6,805 nucleotides of DNA from Actinomycetota bacterium (GTDB taxonomy: Bacteria; Actinomycetota; Thermoleophilia; Gaiellales; F1-60-MAGs149): the NCBI GenBank assembly GCA_947481755.1, contig CANKHS010000071.1, positions 1-6,805 of the forward strand, in the 5' to 3' direction. Every line of letters begins with the position of its first letter. Positions within the stretch are counted from its first letter, which is position 1. This document shows positions 5,914 through 6,805 of this stretch, one piece after another. A model generated the notes under the pieces. The model was not told the DNA's origin. It did not search any database and saw only the letters and a list, made by a program, of their open reading frames with translations. A program made the translations under genes and the position numbers.

Positions 5914-6805
5914 TTACGCGATCGGCGCCAGTGCGGCCTCGAGCGCGCCCACAAGCGTCGCCTGATCGGCCGGGGGCAGCGTCGGGTACATCGGCAAAGC
6001 GAGACATTCGCGGGATGCGCGCTCGGTCTCCGGCAGGCTCCCGACCGTATAGCCAAGGTCGGCGAACACCGGCTGGAGGTGATGCGGCGTGTCGTAGTAG
6101 ACGACGTTGCCGACCTCTGCCGCCTTGAGCGCGGCCTGAACGGCAGCGCGATCCTGACAGCGAGCGACGTAGAGGTGATAGATCGGGTCGGCTCCTGGTG
6201 CCGTACCCGGCAGTTCGACAAAACGGTCGAGACCAAGCTCGGCGTAGTGGGCCGCAGCGGCCTGGCGCATGTCGTTCCAGCCGGCTAGCTCGGGGAGCAG
6301 CACCCGCAAGATTGCGGCCTGCAGCTCGTCGAGCCGGGAGTTCATCCCGATCTGCGTAAACGTGCGCTTGTCCTTCGAACCGTGGAAGCGCAACTCGCGA
6401 ATGCGCTCGGCGATCTCCGCATCGTTGGTGGTGACGAGGCCGCCGTCGCCAAAACCACCGAGGTTCTTGGTGGGGAAGAACGAGAACGTCGCGATATCGC
6501 CGATCGCACCGCAGCGCGTGCCCGCGAGCGACGCGCCGTAGGACTGGGCCGCGTCTTCGATCAGGATCAGATCGTGTCGATCCGCGATCGCCCGCAACTC
6601 CGTCATCGGTGCGGGGTGCCCAAACAGGTGGACGGCCATGATCGCCCGCGTGCGTGGCGTTACCGCAGCCTCAACCGCCGCCGGATCGAGCTGATACGTA
6701 GTGGCGTCGATATCGGCAAAGACCGGCGTGGCACCAACCGAACCGATCGACTCGGGCGTTGCGTAGAAGGTATAGGCGGGGCAGATGACCTCATCGCCGG
6801 CGCCA
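5914..6805 (-). CDS. DegT/DnrJ/EryC1/StrS sugar aminotransferase, N-terminus missing (partial)
   Basis: A PLP-dependent aminotransferase expected to convert a keto-sugar nucleotide to an amino sugar, using an amino acid such as glutamate as donor. The open frame continues to the window edge, so the true start is outside; 296 residues are visible, and roughly 80-100 are probably missing given usual lengths of 370-400. Numbering from the edge, visible landmarks are GAGDEVICPAYTFYAT (1-16), PVFADID (27-33), VHLFG (58-62), IEDAAQSYGA (82-91, with D84 and Q87 contacting the PLP ring) and TFSFFPTKNLGGFGDGG (106-122), where K113 (codon 6468-6466) is the Schiff-base lysine. NSRLDELQAAI (155-165) and the C-terminal YYDTPHHLQPVF (236-247) and LPMYPTLP (270-277) are also typical. 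All catalytic residues in the visible part are intact. Pairing with the downstream 4,6-dehydratase suggests a 4-amino-4,6-dideoxy-HexNAc product, but 3-aminotransferases share these motifs, so regiochemistry is open. Confidence 0.93.
   Translation of the reverse strand, partial: GAGDEVICPAYTFYATPESIGSVGATPVFADIDATTYQLDPAAVEAAVTPRTRAIMAVHLFGHPAPMTELRAIADRHDLILIEDAAQSYGASLAGTRCGAIGDIATFSFFPTKNLGGFGDGGLVTTNDAEIAERIRELRFHGSKDKRTFTQIGMNSRLDELQAAILRVLLPELAGWNDMRQAAAAHYAELGLDRFVELPGTAPGADPIYHLYVARCQDRAAVQAALKAAEVGNVVYYDTPHHLQPVFADLGYTVGSLPETERASRECLALPMYPTLPPADQATLVGALEAALAPIA

Noticed and set aside
5476..6288. A 270-codon open frame on the plus strand
   Set aside because: It is antisense to the DUF354 and aminotransferase genes, which both show full family motifs. 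Long antisense frames are expected in GC-rich coding DNA; the translation is Arg/Gly/His-rich with no recognisable domain.
549..6591. At least three GCGATCGC octamers (549-556, 762-769, 6584-6591), resembling the cyanobacterial HIP1 repeat
   Set aside because: More than chance by rough estimate, but all lie within coding DNA, and the local codon preference for GCG/GCC Ala and ATC Ile next to GAT Asp can explain them. The count is far below that of HIP1-rich cyanobacteria, and nothing else points to a cyanobacterium.
5914..6639. Start of the aminotransferase at the internal ATG at 6639
   Set aside because: The frame stays open to the window edge and the upstream residues carry conserved family sequence (GDEVICPAYTFYAT, PVFADID), so this Met is internal and the gene is truncated by the window, not by biology.

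Overview
All five protein-coding genes in this window lie on the minus strand, so transcription runs from position 6805 towards position 1. The DNA is GC-rich (above 60% by eye) and its codons favour G/C in the third position. Gene spacing is tight: 2, 3 and 6 bp at three junctions, and 81 bp at the fourth. Shine-Dalgarno sequences are weak or absent at most starts. The protein styles, such as a GT4 opening VAFDADVIGRQRTG and a DUF354 opening with DLTNAPHVL, fit a high-GC bacterium. Actinobacteria of the Thermoleophilia type or Chloroflexota-like lineages are my best guess, with low confidence, because no rRNA or marker gene is present.

Layout in transcription order. (1) 6805-5914: a DegT/DnrJ/EryC1/StrS sugar aminotransferase whose N-terminus is cut off by the window edge. 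(2) 5907-4900: a DUF354 protein, a predicted GT-B-fold family of unknown reaction. (3) 4899-4819: an 81 bp spacer with a perfect TATAAT hexamer at the start of the next gene. (4) 4818-2950: a membrane-anchored CapD/WbpM/PglF-type nucleotide-sugar 4,6-dehydratase. (5) 2947-1997: a LysR-type regulator. (6) 1993-8: a two-domain glycosyltransferase, GT4 fused to GT2.

Together these look like part of a surface-glycan (exopolysaccharide, O-antigen-like or glycoprotein glycan) locus. The dehydratase would make a UDP-4-keto-6-deoxy-HexNAc. The aminotransferase could convert a keto-sugar to an amino sugar. The fused glycosyltransferase would add one or two sugars. DUF354 would do an unassigned glycan step. 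The initiating phosphoglycosyltransferase, flippase and polymerase are not in the window.

The points most worth a second look are: a LysR regulator embedded co-directionally in the biosynthetic run; substitutions at several usually conserved positions in the GT2 half of the fusion; a possible leaderless start for the dehydratase at Met5; and the uncharacterised DUF354 protein next to an amino-sugar pathway. I saw no RNA genes, mobile elements, CRISPR arrays or convincing terminators.
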